Below, in pieces: positions 12,001-20,859 of a DNA stretch of 64,000 bases (its first letter is position 1; every line of letters starts with the position of its first letter). The notes beneath the pieces were generated by a model that saw only the letters and a list, made by a program, of their open reading frames with translations, was not told the origin of the DNA and made no database searches. The DNA is taken from NCBI RefSeq assembly GCF_001625215.2, contig NC_030383.2, positions 52,696,380 to 52,760,379 of the forward strand. Reading direction: 5' to 3'. This stretch comes from Daucus carota subsp. sativus (taxonomy: Eukaryota > Streptophyta > Magnoliopsida > Apiales > Apiaceae). A program made the position numbers and the translations under genes.

Positions 12001-15000
12001 ACTCTAAAGGATGAAGCTTGTGATTTTTCAGACATGATTGTGATTAAGATCTCACTGTAGTAGTCTTAACAGAGCTGGCTCTGATACCACTTGTTAGGTC
12101 CTATTAACTCACTATATAAGATGATATAGTGATCACAATCTGTAACACAGTATGACAATATAAGAGATTTAAAGCAATAAACTCTTATTCACAAAACTTG
12201 AATAGTTACAAAAACTCTCTCAGTGATTTATATTGTATCACTAAGAGCTGCTAGGGTTCTTAACAATGTACTCGATAACTCAACTCTTCTAGAGTAACCC
12301 TAATCTGAGTTTATATAGACACAGTAACAAAATCAATCTCTGATTTGATATCCTATAAATCTGCTATAAATTCTATCAATCAAAGATTGCTCCAGTTTTC
12401 TGTTTAGTTTCCATAGCCAGTAAATCACTCCTCCGCTTCTATCCTTCCTTGAAGTATATCCGCTTCTGAGCTCTTTCCACGTGTAAACTCTGACGAGTCT
12501 TGACTATGTAAACTCTGGTCAGACTTTATCAAACTCTGTCAGACTTTATCAAACTCTGTCAGACTTTACTAAACTCTGATCAGCTTCCAGATTAAACTCT
12601 GATGATTCCTGTTCTAAAACAAACTTTAAGAACATTAGTAATCATCAATTATATCTAACATCCACCATACAAGTAAAACGCTACAATCCAAGCATACTCT
12701 TTATCCTATCATAATACTCCACTCTTTACTAGGAACCACCAGGCCATCACCTCATCAAGCATCAACCCACACCCCCACGCTACCAGGTTCTAGCGAGTAG
12801 CGACACTCCCATCATTTTCTCGGACAACACAGAAACTTTAGCAAATAATCCCATAGAATCCCATACCTACCCATCACCACAGACTGTATGATAAAATTTG
12901 TGTTAGGTATTTGTACCTTATGTGCACTAGCCAAACTACCGCATCTTGCATCTTGAGAAAATGTACAGGGCTTGGTGAATTTGTTGACAAAAAAGTAAGA
13001 AGGCAGACATGCTTTACCCAATGGAATTATGAGAAATTTAAAAAGCTTTAATCTTCTTGTTTAAGTTTTTGTAAATTCTTGGTTTAGAAACAGATATTGG
13101 AGCAGTATTGCAAAGAAAGGTATGAAATTTCGAGGTGCGCACATCACTCCACAGTAATGATATTGAGTGTGTAAAGTTAGGGGCAGGGACTAAACGAGTG
13201 GAGAGGAGAAGCGTCTGTGTGTTTACTTTGCACGGCAAAATTCGACTCTTCAATATCTGGCAAGTTGTTCCAGATTTGTGGTCAAGTTGTACAAGTTTCT
13301 TACTATAATGGTCGAGAGTCATACAAAATAAACTTTTGGTGTTAAAGATGCATAGAACAAACTATAAAGGTTAAGTGTGAAATTAAAATAATCGAGTCAT
13401 TAATTATAATTTATTTATAAATTTACCTTTTTAATATATTTTGTATCATTGATTTAATTTTATGTTAACATTTACATTTACTGTTTAAATGGCGAAGTAA
13501 ATATTAGAAATAAAATTGATTCTTATACCTCTCTCATATCCTACCCACCTCCCCCCTAATCCGAAACACATACTTCGCGGGTTTGAGGTATAAGTTTGAA
13601 ATATATTCATGGTTTGGAATAAATGAAAAACATACCTGATTCCAGAACGTCTCAAACCAAACTATTTTAGGGATCGTTTGGTTTGAGAGAGGGTTATGGG
13701 TTTGGACTCAGGAAACGGGTTAAGGTTGTATGGGGTTGAGGTATTATTTACGATATCCTGTGTTTGGTTGACTAGTGAAATGAATATTGTTGATTTAAAA
13801 TATTTTTGAGTGTTTAATTGTAATTAAATTAAAAAAAATATATTTAGTGTTTTTATATTTTTTAAGTCATTAATTTCATTTTTTGTTAACAATTAACATG
13901 TAATGGTATAAATAGAGATGAAAATAAAATTCATTTCTCAACTCATACTTCATACCCGCCTCCCCTCTTGGGTATGAAAATCTTATACTTTGTGGGTTTG
14001 AGGTATGGATTTTAATAGAACTTTTTTTTAATGAAATACCAGGTATGAGTTTGGAACTGAAACCAGAAAAGCACGAAGCAAACGACCCCTTAGTGGGTTC
14101 AAAATGTTGAAATACAAACCTAATATTTTAAATCTAAACAAGTTCCTCTCAATTTTGACAATTCTTCCTTAAACTATTATTATTGTAAATAATAATCTAA
14201 ATTCTTAATTCATACACAAATCTGAATTCTGAATTGATACTTTATCTTTTGGTTTAGGTACGACATTTTTCATTGTTTAGAATATGATAGAAGGCTTTCG
14301 AAATTTATCATATCATTTATGCAATGATGCAATAATGAATATCTAGGCTCGGGTTAAAGACTCTTTTGGGGGAATGTCTTTGGAATGCTAAGAAGACCTC
14401 AATGAGTCTTATCATTCTTTTTCACTATTGTGAATTAAAATGCTAAATTTAGTAGTTATTTTTGCGAGAAAAAGAACTTTTAGGTTCTTTTTTTCCGTAA
14501 GCAAACTAATGATAATAATGGCTTGAAATTTGCAAAACATGGTAGTAGTTTCTTTTTGCTAATTACTTCTTCAAACATCTTACTACATGGGAAGTGACTG
14601 CCATAGAACTCGATCTTTATTTTTAGTGTATCTTCCTTCCCGTGTAAAATAGTTGTAAATTCTTGTCTTCACAATGCCTGAGTGCCATGTTGAGCACATG
14701 TTAACTTGTCTCTCATTGATAACAGGGATATATATTGGTGATGGAAAGGTCATTCATTTTACTCGAGGTGCAGGTCAGGAAATTGGCACAGGAACCTTCT
14801 TAGACACCATTTTCAGTTCATCATCCCCCGATTCCTCAAGCACTCCATGCCCTATTTGCGGCAATCAAGCAAGTGCTAATGGTGTTATATTGTCATGCAT
14901 CGACTGTTTTCTTTCTGGTGGTGAACTGCATATATTTATATATAATGTGTTGCCACTTGTCTTTCTTGCCCAAGCTCGAGGAGGTACCTGCACTCTAGCA

Positions 15001-15399
15001 AAGTCTGATCCTCCTGAGGATGTACTTCATCGTGCGGAGTACCTTCTTGAAAATGGTTTTGGATTTTATAATCTTTTTAGGAACAACTGTGAAGATTTCG
15101 CTATTTATTGCAAGACTGGGCTGCTCTTGTTTACCAGTGTGAATGTAGGTCGGGGTGGGCAGACAGCATCCTTTTTAGCTGCTACTACTGCTGTTGCTTC
15201 TTCGCCACTTCGGTTCCTTACTACCAGCTTCAGTGGCTTGACTGCTGTAGGATTTGGGTCTTATTGTATTAGCCGATTGGTCTCTGATATTGGAGTACGG
15301 AGAGATGTTATAAAGATTCCGGTGGAGAGACTTCTTTCTCACTCTAGAAGTGATGAGGATGAAGGATCATCACCTGCTCACATGGCCAACCAAGATTAA
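6012..15399 (+). CDS. Plant LRAT-domain protein, two exons
   Basis: Exon 1 is 6012-6105 and exon 2 is 14726-15399. The donor G|gtctct and acceptor aacag|GG restore a Gly codon, so HHG in exon 1 runs into IYIGDGKVIHFT in exon 2, and the product is 255 aa. LRAT/NlpC-P60-like enzymes use a His-His-Cys triad; the expected residues are present as H18 (GDHIYSW), H30 (YAHHG) and C153 (NNCEDFAIYCKTG). Two CxxC pairs, CPIC (73-76) and CIDC (89-92), lie between. A weakly hydrophobic segment spans about 176-215. The start at 6012 (MGILSNKISKEEL) is the usual family start; the frame stays open upstream to 5925 but that part is basic and unlike the family. The substrate in plants is not known to me. The 8620-bp intron holds an antisense copia element and MITEs. 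All coding residues are intact, so it is probably functional if the intron is spliced. Confidence 0.88.
6828..7396 (-). repeat. 3' LTR of the copia element
   Basis: 569 bp, equal in length to the other LTR with one substitution. On the plus strand it carries six AAACTCTG octamers between 7221 and 7337, including two exact 20-bp units at 7267 and 7287. Confidence 0.95.
7397..7408 (-). other. Polypurine tract of the copia element
   Basis: On the minus strand GTTGGGGGAGAT directly precedes the 3' LTR (TGTTAG...). This is the expected place and composition for the plus-strand primer. Confidence 0.85.
7525..9054 (-). CDS. Env-like/unknown ORF of the copia element, main part
   Basis: A 509-codon frame starting at ATG 9054, between the truncated pol and the 3' LTR. 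This is where Sirevirus-type copia elements carry an extra frame often called env-like. The N-terminal third is very hydrophilic: Lys-rich, then seven acidic residues (DDDDDDVDDF). Residues about 195-260 hold degenerate repeats of the form TSDKAQV.K. The C-terminal 200 residues look globular (LVKNDRGDNILIYFMSDGT; YVSHIFLVKNKSCQHI; IRRKMGITGNK). I see no signal peptide or transmembrane segment, so a true envelope function is not supported. It overlaps the upstream frame by 38 nt at an A6G5 run and was probably continuous with it. Confidence 0.7.
   Translation of the reverse strand: MRMMSKKGERVAKVKCKSTTQTLKRKKKDDDDDDVDDFTKHKRFQAGTGGRVSNSDSQKQSKQSTKSASTHNFTSGSKQRPVTGSDKPMTDEELARLIFEQENPEANLDLELIAAEEAELKKEHVEAINSGKIQKPAKSTARPKEKGIMIKEATVADQSLSVKKIYSEDEYTSKGKSKVDEHLERGFTLKKSTTSDKDQVVKEKKTEAAISDKAHVAEHQKERLTSDIAQVNKDAKKDTTSDKAQAVFKPTTTPLAGFAKPSLMTEISFEKGPIQPISHRKAGRDKGGLGSKYEKFDQSIGSRPDDPSSLCAPKTGALQEKMDKLDSVQLVKNDRGDNILIYFMSDGTVFRVLEADLYAKHWEELRYVSHIFLVKNKSCQHISNLLKDQIRRKMGITGNKNAGPFIPKYLNHKGQLVEMKKNSAKIVTIAGIRTLAFNEESDKAYNIRLDRDLRRNKIYDLRAAIYQTGVSDPELREIKRQMITVLEEAERELLRGYLKTANGVYEAKE
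9017..9553 (-). CDS. Env-like ORF, upstream part, and pol-deletion junction
   Basis: A frame containing ATG 9382 (MAENKITNFDVMSSLKG) and ending at 9017. The same frame stays open further upstream, through EPLPRDLQVDPPNEVWD, to about 9553, where it meets the end of protease homology in another frame. Residues about 30-105 look coiled-coil-like. The junction near 9555 is therefore the probable breakpoint of a deletion that removed integrase, RT and RNase H and placed the 3' frame next to protease. The frame ends just past an A6G5 homopolymer, where a one-base shift leads into the 7525-9054 frame. Confidence 0.65.
   Translation of the reverse strand, partial: QKWESTSQYNARLQTLNTDSEPLPRDLQVDPPNEVWDKLWLSHQHSLEPTKAEEFLSMAENKITNFDVMSSLKGTILYLKTFHPAHAQTSKSIDGLRTEVANIKETNDMEKKRTLLPLKDNVQKLVSAHDSLDKRMTMIESTQERMSKQLEAIQSSLTLITSILIPDEDDVKKGGESS
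9525..9791 (-). pseudogene. Truncated copia protease
   Basis: Carries the retropepsin active-site segment LVLDSGCSGHMTGN and continues to VQGLKHNLLSV, then diverges from the family into a short unrelated tail. It is in the same frame as Gag but separated from the Gag stop TAG (9804-9806) by only WSL and a second stop, TGA (9792-9794). The C-terminal part of protease and everything after it in pol are missing. Confidence 0.85.
9804..12035 (-). CDS. Gag polyprotein of the copia element
   Basis: 743-aa intact Gag, starting 43 nt inside the PBS. Residues about 1-230 are the copia Gag capsid region (MSEKSQASSFRVPILK; YDRFVKLLNDLSLVNKEYD). A CCHC knuckle lies at 334-347 (CFNCGEKGHFASEC), a predicted coiled coil at about 405-490, and two further knuckles at 617-630 (CHNCGNTNHLANFC) and 658-671 (CFHCGSLWHSIYTC). 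Three knuckles and a long acidic Ser-rich linker are unusual for short copia Gag proteins but fit Sirevirus-like elements. It packages element RNA into cytoplasmic particles. The open frame agrees with recent insertion. Confidence 0.9.
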   Translation of the reverse strand: MSEKSQASSFRVPILKASEYPVWKERMIIFLDSVDPEYLDRIFDGPHMPTKLSVGLADEPQKMVPKEKKDYTPEDILSIGKDSKVKHLLHSALDNAMSNRVIGCKTAKQIWDALETRCQGTQAIKKNRKTILTQEYEHFDSKSGESLTDLYDRFVKLLNDLSLVNKEYDLEDSNLKFLLALPEKWDLKVTTIRDNLDLGEMSLDDVFGRLKTHELEMEQRSKRHGGKSKSVALKVQEEAVKSKGKANVTKSDIESSNSDDSNSDVSDSDNSDGEMMQLAALMVKSFKKLAYKKFNKGKSFSRKDRNSDRVYDKKNFKKNEGKEGKAGKADKYTCFNCGEKGHFASECKKAKKEKEKAFITKKGNWTDTSDSEEEVNYALMANTDNNSESTAKVPHSTLAFDTEDITELRLFLKTLHISFRDQTLENERLKSETLSVKKRNDYLEKELVQMLEVQKERDDAVIVKDELLKRYASLQSELAKEREIIKTWTNSGKTTQDILGSGNWKKGLGYTDNLEAESSKTEFVKTQKPKVKPVKFVVESSKSKQNRPKSEINNNLKSDKPKQVNIGLMTQKQLKHKLKEVKSDSKDKEPRKNRNGKVGIDKSNNYMPIPNAPRKTCHNCGNTNHLANFCRKNKDINSLPTKSGVRKSSIRYKPQDPCFHCGSLWHSIYTCKEYHSLYYDYYQLKPSLKVNKSSASTNSVSSTNSVAKSVSSNSDNNKYSAAKANKLNKAKGSKQVWVLKTNN
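12078..12089 (-). other. Primer-binding site, methionyl-tRNA type
   Basis: Minus-strand TGGTATCAGAGC lies two bases inside the 5' LTR. This is the classic complement of the plant initiator-Met tRNA 3' end used by many copia elements. Confidence 0.92.
12092..12660 (-). repeat. 5' LTR of the copia element
   Basis: 569 bp. A TATATAAA box is readable on the minus strand at about 12310-12317, consistent with promoter function. The only LTR difference (12308 versus 7044) lies immediately next to this box. Confidence 0.95.
12661..13535. other. LRAT intron, right part, no gene seen
   Basis: Starts with the TCCAC target duplication. Short frames on the minus strand (12812-13322) show no recognisable family and no splice logic. 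Confidence 0.4.
13536..14091. mobile_element. Two related MITE copies side by side in the LRAT intron
   Basis: The second copy spans about 13669-14091, with inverted ends AGGGATCGTTTGG and GCAAACGACCCCTTA. Its interior (catacccgcctcccctc ... gggtttgaggtatggat) repeats sequence at 13545-13600 (cctacccacctcccccc ... gggtttgaggtataag), followed by a partial end at 13640-13668. So one whole and one partial copy of a family lie in tandem. Target duplications are not clear. Confidence 0.65.
14092..14725 (+). other. 3' end of the LRAT intron
   Basis: AT-rich intron sequence ending in the acceptor aacag at 14721-14725. An ATG-initiated frame from 14674 runs into exon 2, but its first 18 residues are intron-encoded and not family-like. 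Confidence 0.7.
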
Positions 15400-16120
15400 G
15401 ATTAGATGGTAATGAGGTAAAAATTTGATTATTATGTCTGTGGTTTATATGATACTTGTCCTTAGAAACAACTCTAAATATTTTCATCTATTTTGTGTGC
15501 GCGCATATCGTGCTGATGTTTAGCATGATATATAATTTTATCTGCAGAACTTGTTTATCTTGTTATGTGGAGCACCTACATTTCTATTCATTAATCTCAT
15601 TTTGTTCTGTGCTCTGCTTTCACTTTTGGTGATGCTTACAGCTTATATCATCATTGTTTAGGTTGGAACTGGTTTAGATCCACAGGCATGGATTCAAGAA
15701 AGGCTTGAATATTTTAAATATCAGTAAATGATACAAATTTACTTTTTCTCCGTACAAATATAATTTATCCCAATAAAGTACAGCAGTGATTTTAATGTCC
15801 AAAACAAAAAAAGTTGTTAAGAGAAGTATTCGACAAAGACATCAGTGTGTCTGTGTATTTTACTTCCAGTTGTTTGTTTGATGGAGGCATTTAAATTTAA
15901 ATAAAAAGTTGTAATGTGTGTCCTCTTGTTTGTTTATTTGTCTTTTTTTAACAATTAAACAGAGTCATCTAGTATCTAGTTGTAGTATTATTTATATATA
16001 CAAAGTGATCGAGAAACCAGACATGTTGGGATGTCCATTTTTAATAAAATTAAAGAACTTATTTGTAGGAATAAATTTCAGTTATCACTGTTCGTCTTTG
16101 TTCAGGGTCTAGAATTTAGA
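15400..16120 (+). other. 3' UTR and downstream region of the LRAT gene
   Basis: No coding sequence. Candidate AATAAA-like signals occur near 15771 and 15899, but the polyadenylation site cannot be fixed from sequence alone. Confidence 0.4.
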
Positions 16121-16440
16121 GGGCCTATTTGCCGGAACTTTTTTGATAATTCAAGGACTTATTTTTTGGGAAAATATAAGTTTTTATAATTTTTTTAGAT
16201 ATAAGTAACAAGGAGGTGTTTAATATTCATTATTTAACAAAATAAAATAAGGATTTATTTCAGAACAAAGTGGGAATTGGTACTTCTATCGAGAAACGGT
16301 CACACTATTTTTCGGAAATGAATCCTTATTTTTTGCTAAATAACGAATATACAACACCTCCTAATATTAATATATAAAAAGATTATAAAAATATGTATTT
16401 TCTTTTTCTAAATTTAAGTACTTAAAACTTTAACAGGCCC
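16121..16440. mobile_element. Foldback MITE with GGGCCT ends
   Basis: 320 bp. Ends are GGGCCTATTTG and (inverted) GGGCCTGTTAA. Internal inverted blocks GGAGGTGTTTAATATTCATT and its complement near 16345 form a long stem. No frame and no perfect target duplication. Possibly hAT-derived. Confidence 0.7.
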
Positions 16441-17013
16441 AATATTGGTAGGTGAGAATTCAGATTTTACAGTATACAGTAGTATTTAATGTTGCTTACC
16501 CAGCATCTAAGTTTCTGTAAGGTACACCAACCTATACTTTGCAAATTGACCAGAGAATACAGATGCCGGCAACATTAAATAATATGCCTCAACAATTCAT
16601 ATGAATCAGTCTTTTTTGTCTACAATTTGGTTAGATCGGTTGAACATAATTTCTTGTATTGGTGAGGTTCCGGCCATAATATTTGACTGTCAAATTTTGA
16701 CAATATGACAACAATTGATTTTGCTGCAAAATTGACTTTTCTAAAAAATATAAGAGACGACTTTTCTAGTCTTCTCTGTTCGCTACCAACCTCGTTGGTG
16801 TCACTCTTGTCCCCGATTTTATGATTAACAAGATTATCATCGTAAGATAAAAATTGTTATAATATTCTTGTGCAATAAATTGATAAAACTGCAATAACAG
16901 CAGTAATAAAATTGGCAATCACCTAATTAGTTAAGTACTGGCGACATCAAATTCTTAAAATCACAGAACAAACAGTACACATATTGTAAGAACAGAACCT
17001 TAATTGCCTGGTT
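16441..17013. other. Intergenic; 3' flank of the acyl-activating enzyme gene
   Basis: No coding sequence seen. Probably includes the 3' UTR of the minus-strand gene ending at 17014. Confidence 0.4.
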
Positions 17014-18672
17014 TCACATGCGACTCCTAATGTCTGCAGATCCCAGCTTCTTGGCCATTTCTCTGAGAACAAATTTCTGAATCTTCCCGGTTGCGGTCTT
17101 CGGAAGCTCCTCCAGAAACACCACTGTCTTGGGCACCATGTAATGCGCCAACTTACTTCTGCAGAATTCTATGATCTCCTCCTCCTTCACCTCACCTTTC
17201 TTTGCATCTCCGCGCAAACTCACAAATGCACACGGTGTCTCTCCCCAGAACTCATCAGGCCTTGCGACCACTGAGGCCTCGTTGATCAAGGGATGCGTGT
17301 ACAATATGGATTCAACCTCCACGCTGCTTAAATTCTCGCCGCCACTTATGATCACATCCTTGGATCTGTCCTTGATCTCTAAGTAGCCGTCAGGGTACAT
17401 CACGCCAACATCTCCAGTGTAGAACCACCCGTCTTTCCCCAGGCTCTTGGATGTGGCCTCTGGATTTTTGAGGTAACCAAGCATCAAACACCCGCCTCTC
17501 AGCACAATTTCTCCTAGGCTCGTCCCGTCTCGCTTCACACTAGCCCCTGTCTCAGGATCAACCACATCCACTTCTGTCATACCAACTGTTCTCACTCCCT
17601 GTCGAGCCTTCAATCTTGCAATCTCCGGAGCCGATAGCTTATTCCATTTTGATTTCCACGCACAGGACACGACCAGGCCGCCTGTCTCAGTCAGGCCATA
17701 GCCATGAGTGACCCTAAATCCCAGGGACTCCGTTTTGAGAAGCACAGCTGCAGGTGGAGGAGCCCCTGCCGTCATGATTTGCACTGGAAATTTGAGTGGC
17801 CTGGCGTCTGCAGAATTCGAGAGCAGATTGAGTACAACCGGGGCACCGCACATGTGCGTGACTCCGTGCCTGTCAATGGCAGAGTAGATGGTGTGAGCAT
17901 CAAATTTTCGGAGACAAATGTTAGTCCCACCCACAGCAGCCATGCCCCAGGTGAAGCTCCAGCCATTGGCATGAAACATAGGAAGGGTCCACAATAGTAC
18001 TGGTTGTTTAGGAACTGACCATTCAACTAATGAATCAAATGTTACAATAAATGTCCCCCTATGGCTATGTACCACCCCTTTTGGCGCTGAGGTTGTCCCT
18101 GAGGTGTAATTCAATGTGAGTGGATCCCATTCGCTCTCCGGCCAGACCCACTCGAAACTCGGATCACCCCTGATCATCATATCCTCGAAAGTACAATGGA
18201 AATCAAGCGATGCTGCTGATTCTTCTTTTTCCTCGCCCCCAATCAGCACCAGAAGCGGCACCTTAGAGTTAGGTGGCAAGAGGGAAATGGCTTCTGAAAT
18301 AACAGAGATTGACTGGTAATCCACGAAAACAAGCTTGGACTCACTGTGGCCTAGAATCACAGAGACAGTGCGAGCGTCCAGGCGAGTGTTGATGGAGTGG
18401 AGCACGGCCCCAGCCATAGGAATTGCGAAATGGAGCTCATACATGGCTGGAATATTAGGCGCTATAACGGACACAACGTCGCGTCTTCCAAGTCCAAGAC
18501 GAGAAATAGAAGAAGCGAGTTTCAGACATCTGTCACGAGTTTCTAACCAGGTGTAGCTAATGTCTCCATAAACCAGAGAAGGGCAGTCTCCGTAGACAAC
18601 AGCAGCTCTGTCCAGGAATCCTAGAGGTGTCAAAGGGCTTGAGTTTGGTGGTCTTGGCAATAGCTCATCCAT
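17014..18672 (-). CDS. Acyl-activating enzyme (AMP-dependent acyl-CoA ligase), peroxisomal type
   Basis: Single-exon 552-aa member of the ANL superfamily, which activates a carboxylic acid with ATP to an acyl-adenylate and then forms the CoA thioester. Visible motifs: the P-loop-like YTSGTTSAPKG at about 189-199, YGLTETGG at 325-332, the hinge region GDVGVMYPDGYLEIKDRSKD at about 420-439, GGENLSS, and the catalytic Lys in PKTATGKIQKF (K530). The C-terminus SRM is a plausible PTS1 peroxisome signal. Layout matches the plant AAE1/AAE2 clade (short- or medium-chain acyl, benzoyl or cinnamoyl-like substrates); the substrate cannot be told from sequence. The frame is open 15 codons further upstream but contains no ATG there (TTG at 18717), so ATG 18672 (MDELLPRPPN) is the start. 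No damage seen. Confidence 0.93.
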   Translation of the reverse strand: MDELLPRPPNSSPLTPLGFLDRAAVVYGDCPSLVYGDISYTWLETRDRCLKLASSISRLGLGRRDVVSVIAPNIPAMYELHFAIPMAGAVLHSINTRLDARTVSVILGHSESKLVFVDYQSISVISEAISLLPPNSKVPLLVLIGGEEKEESAASLDFHCTFEDMMIRGDPSFEWVWPESEWDPLTLNYTSGTTSAPKGVVHSHRGTFIVTFDSLVEWSVPKQPVLLWTLPMFHANGWSFTWGMAAVGGTNICLRKFDAHTIYSAIDRHGVTHMCGAPVVLNLLSNSADARPLKFPVQIMTAGAPPPAAVLLKTESLGFRVTHGYGLTETGGLVVSCAWKSKWNKLSAPEIARLKARQGVRTVGMTEVDVVDPETGASVKRDGTSLGEIVLRGGCLMLGYLKNPEATSKSLGKDGWFYTGDVGVMYPDGYLEIKDRSKDVIISGGENLSSVEVESILYTHPLINEASVVARPDEFWGETPCAFVSLRGDAKKGEVKEEEIIEFCRSKLAHYMVPKTVVFLEELPKTATGKIQKFVLREMAKKLGSADIRSRM

Positions 18673-19387
18673 ACTTGAGGGGAAGAGATGAAATGTAGAG
18701 TAGTATTTTGGTGTCAAGTTGGGAATATTAACAAGGAGAGCGAGTCATTGATATATTGGTGAGAGTCGTGGATAAACAACCCATTCCGAGAGTAGGTAAA
18801 GGGTATTATGATAAGTTGTTATTAATAACCTATATATGTAGACATCAATGGTGTGAAGGAGCGTTGGTTTGGTCAAAATTTCTCAATACTAGCCTACAAG
18901 CCCACCAGCATCTCAATATCGATCGAGGAATACTGCCAAATATTGTTGGCCGATTTTAATTACTGGACTTACTTTTTTATAAAGGGCCCGTGTACATTTT
19001 AGACCTGCAGGATTATTATCAGTGATGAAATATGATTTTCTTGTTAGGATACAGTTAAATATATATTTTTTATGTGGGTACCCTTTCTTTTTGAAGGGTG
19101 GAGAGAATGATCCGGTCTTCATCGTGGTAATTTTTTTATTTTTGAAAATTTATAATATAATCTTCGGATATGATGAGAGACATTTAAACAATAATATTTT
19201 AATATCTAAAAAGAGAGACTCGTCTTCTTATAAGCATTCTAAAAATATGAGCGACCAAAATAAGAAGAATATAAGTCAATGTATAACAGATTATATACTT
19301 CACTAATAAATATTATTAAAACCGTGTATCATATCATTCATAAAAAAAGTAGATAAAATATAATCTCATCAAAAAATGTTCTTGGTG
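18673..19387. other. Promoter side of the acyl-activating enzyme gene and intergenic DNA
   Basis: Contains the upstream region of the minus-strand gene. No clear TATA box could be fixed. 18960-19387 is AT-rich and featureless. Confidence 0.4.
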
Positions 19388-19397
19388 GAAAAAAATG

Positions 19398-20849
19398 GGG
19401 TTAATTATTTTGTTAGTCACTGAAGTGGGCTTTATGTATCAAGTTGGTCACTGAAGTGAAAACGGTATCAAGTTAGTCACCAACTTTGAGCCGATTGTAT
19501 GGTCCTTTAACATTTTGTAACGTCTGTTAGAGTAACCATGGGTAGATAACTACAGTTTAAGTAAACTCTGGTTATTTCAATGAATTACAATTACAGCTCG
19601 AGTGAATTGGGGCAAGTAAACTGGGTAAACTAAAACCCTAAGGTGAATGCATATATTAATCAGTAAGGTAGTGTATACGTGTATGATAAAACGATTATAT
19701 ATATGTCATACATCGGGTGTAATTTATATATAATCATCCGTTCTTTTCAATTTTACAGGATGTCAACAAGAGCTAATGTTTATATACATCATCATGGTGA
19801 TTTGGATATTACAAAACCGAGCTATCATGGTGGGAAGGTGGATACGGTCAATCTTGACACAGATTAGTTCTCTTGTAATTTTCTTTAACTTTAAGTTTCT
19901 AAATATTAAAATTTGAAGTTTTTTTGCAGGTTAAACAAGGTGTAAGGGTTGTGATAGTGGATTTGCTTAACAAAACTTGTGATTGTCGAGTATTTCAGTT
20001 AACCGGAATACCATGTTCACATGCGATAGCAGCTATACATGATAGCAGGCAACAACCAATCCATTTTGTTTCTGATTACTTTAAAAGGGATATGTACTTA
20101 GAATCTTATAGTCAACCTCTGGAGGCCATAAAAGGAGAGGGGTTTTGGGAACTTAAGACCACTGATCCATTGTTACCACCTGATATTCCGAAACAATTAA
20201 GAGGTCGTCCAAAAAAACTTCGACGAAGGGAAGAATGGGAGGGAGGCAACAGGAGTCGAGCAAGCCAACCACTTCGTGAAGGCTCTGAAATTCTAAAGTA
20301 TGCTACCCCAAGAATCATGCACTGCAGTGTTTGTGGTGGTACTTGACATAGAAAAAATAAGTGTTCAAATCCAACTTCACGTGACAAGACCGGTAAGGAG
20401 AAAGGGATGTCTACGGAGACTACAACAGATAAGCCTCCAAGTCAGAGGAAAAAGTTGGAAATCAGCAGAAAGCCTGCATTACATTCTCAAGCTTCAGTGT
20501 CTAGTTGTTGGGAAAGGAAGTGAAACCAGGAAGGAAAATGAAGAAGACTTTTGAGACCCTTATGTTTTATTAATATAATCAGCAGACCTATGTTGCACAT
20601 ACTAGTTTTTGTTACTCTATTGGCTTCTTTTAATTGTCTTTAAAGCGGATGTTATTATCTTATATTTTGCAATGAAATGAAGTCTTGTTGAACTTTTGAC
20701 CCAACAACATTTTTTGTTAAGGATAACTAACGGGACAACTAACGGAGGGCACGTGACATGATTTCAGTGACTAATTTGATACCGTTTTCACTTCAGTGAC
20801 CAACTTGATACATAAAGCCCACTTCAGTGACTAACAAGATAATTAACCC
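19398..20849 (+). mobile_element. Internally deleted MULE with 83-bp TIRs
   Basis: TIRs at 19398-19480 and 20767-20849 begin GGGTTAATTAT and match over 83 bp with two differences. The flanks repeat gaaaaaaatg (19388-19397 and 20850-20859), a 9-10 bp target duplication as expected for Mutator-like elements. The interior keeps only the start and end of a MuDR-type transposase, so the element is non-autonomous. High TIR identity suggests recent activity. Confidence 0.93.
19744..20371 (+). pseudogene. Deleted MuDR-type transposase remnant
   Basis: A first fragment (19759-19866: MSTRANVYIHHHGDLD..., YHGGKVDTVNLDTD) resembles the MULE N-terminal domain. It joins, after a splice-like tttttgcag at 19929, directly to the C-terminal region. 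The SWIM zinc finger is CDC...GIPCSHAIAAI (20-residue spacing, C-x-C ... C-x-H). A Lys/Arg-rich tail follows, then a CCHC knuckle (CSVCGG...HRKNKC) broken by TGA at 20344-20346. The DDE catalytic domain that lies between in intact proteins is absent. Not functional as a transposase. Confidence 0.88.
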
Positions 20850-20859
20850 GAAAAAAATG

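Larger units (their letters stand above)
6828..12660 (-). mobile_element. Young non-autonomous Ty1/copia (Sirevirus-like) element
   Basis: A 5833-bp LTR retrotransposon lying antisense in the LRAT intron. Both LTRs are 569 bp, start TGTTAG, end CTAACA and differ at one position (T at 7044, A at 12308). The 5-bp target duplication TCCAC is present at 6823-6827 and 12661-12665. A methionyl-tRNA-type primer site and a G-rich polypurine tract adjoin the correct LTRs. The interior encodes Gag, the start of protease and env-like frames. Integrase, reverse transcriptase and RNase H are missing, so it must be mobilised in trans. Sirevirus lineage is inferred from the long Gag with several zinc knuckles and the extra frames 3' of pol. 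Confidence 0.92.

Noticed and set aside
13038..13322. 94-codon minus-strand frame in the LRAT intron
   Set aside because: No family resemblance or codon pattern, and it lies in intron DNA with MITEs.
18673..18717. Fifteen extra N-terminal codons on the acyl-activating enzyme
   Set aside because: The frame begins with TTG, not ATG; the next ATG at 18672 matches the family start.
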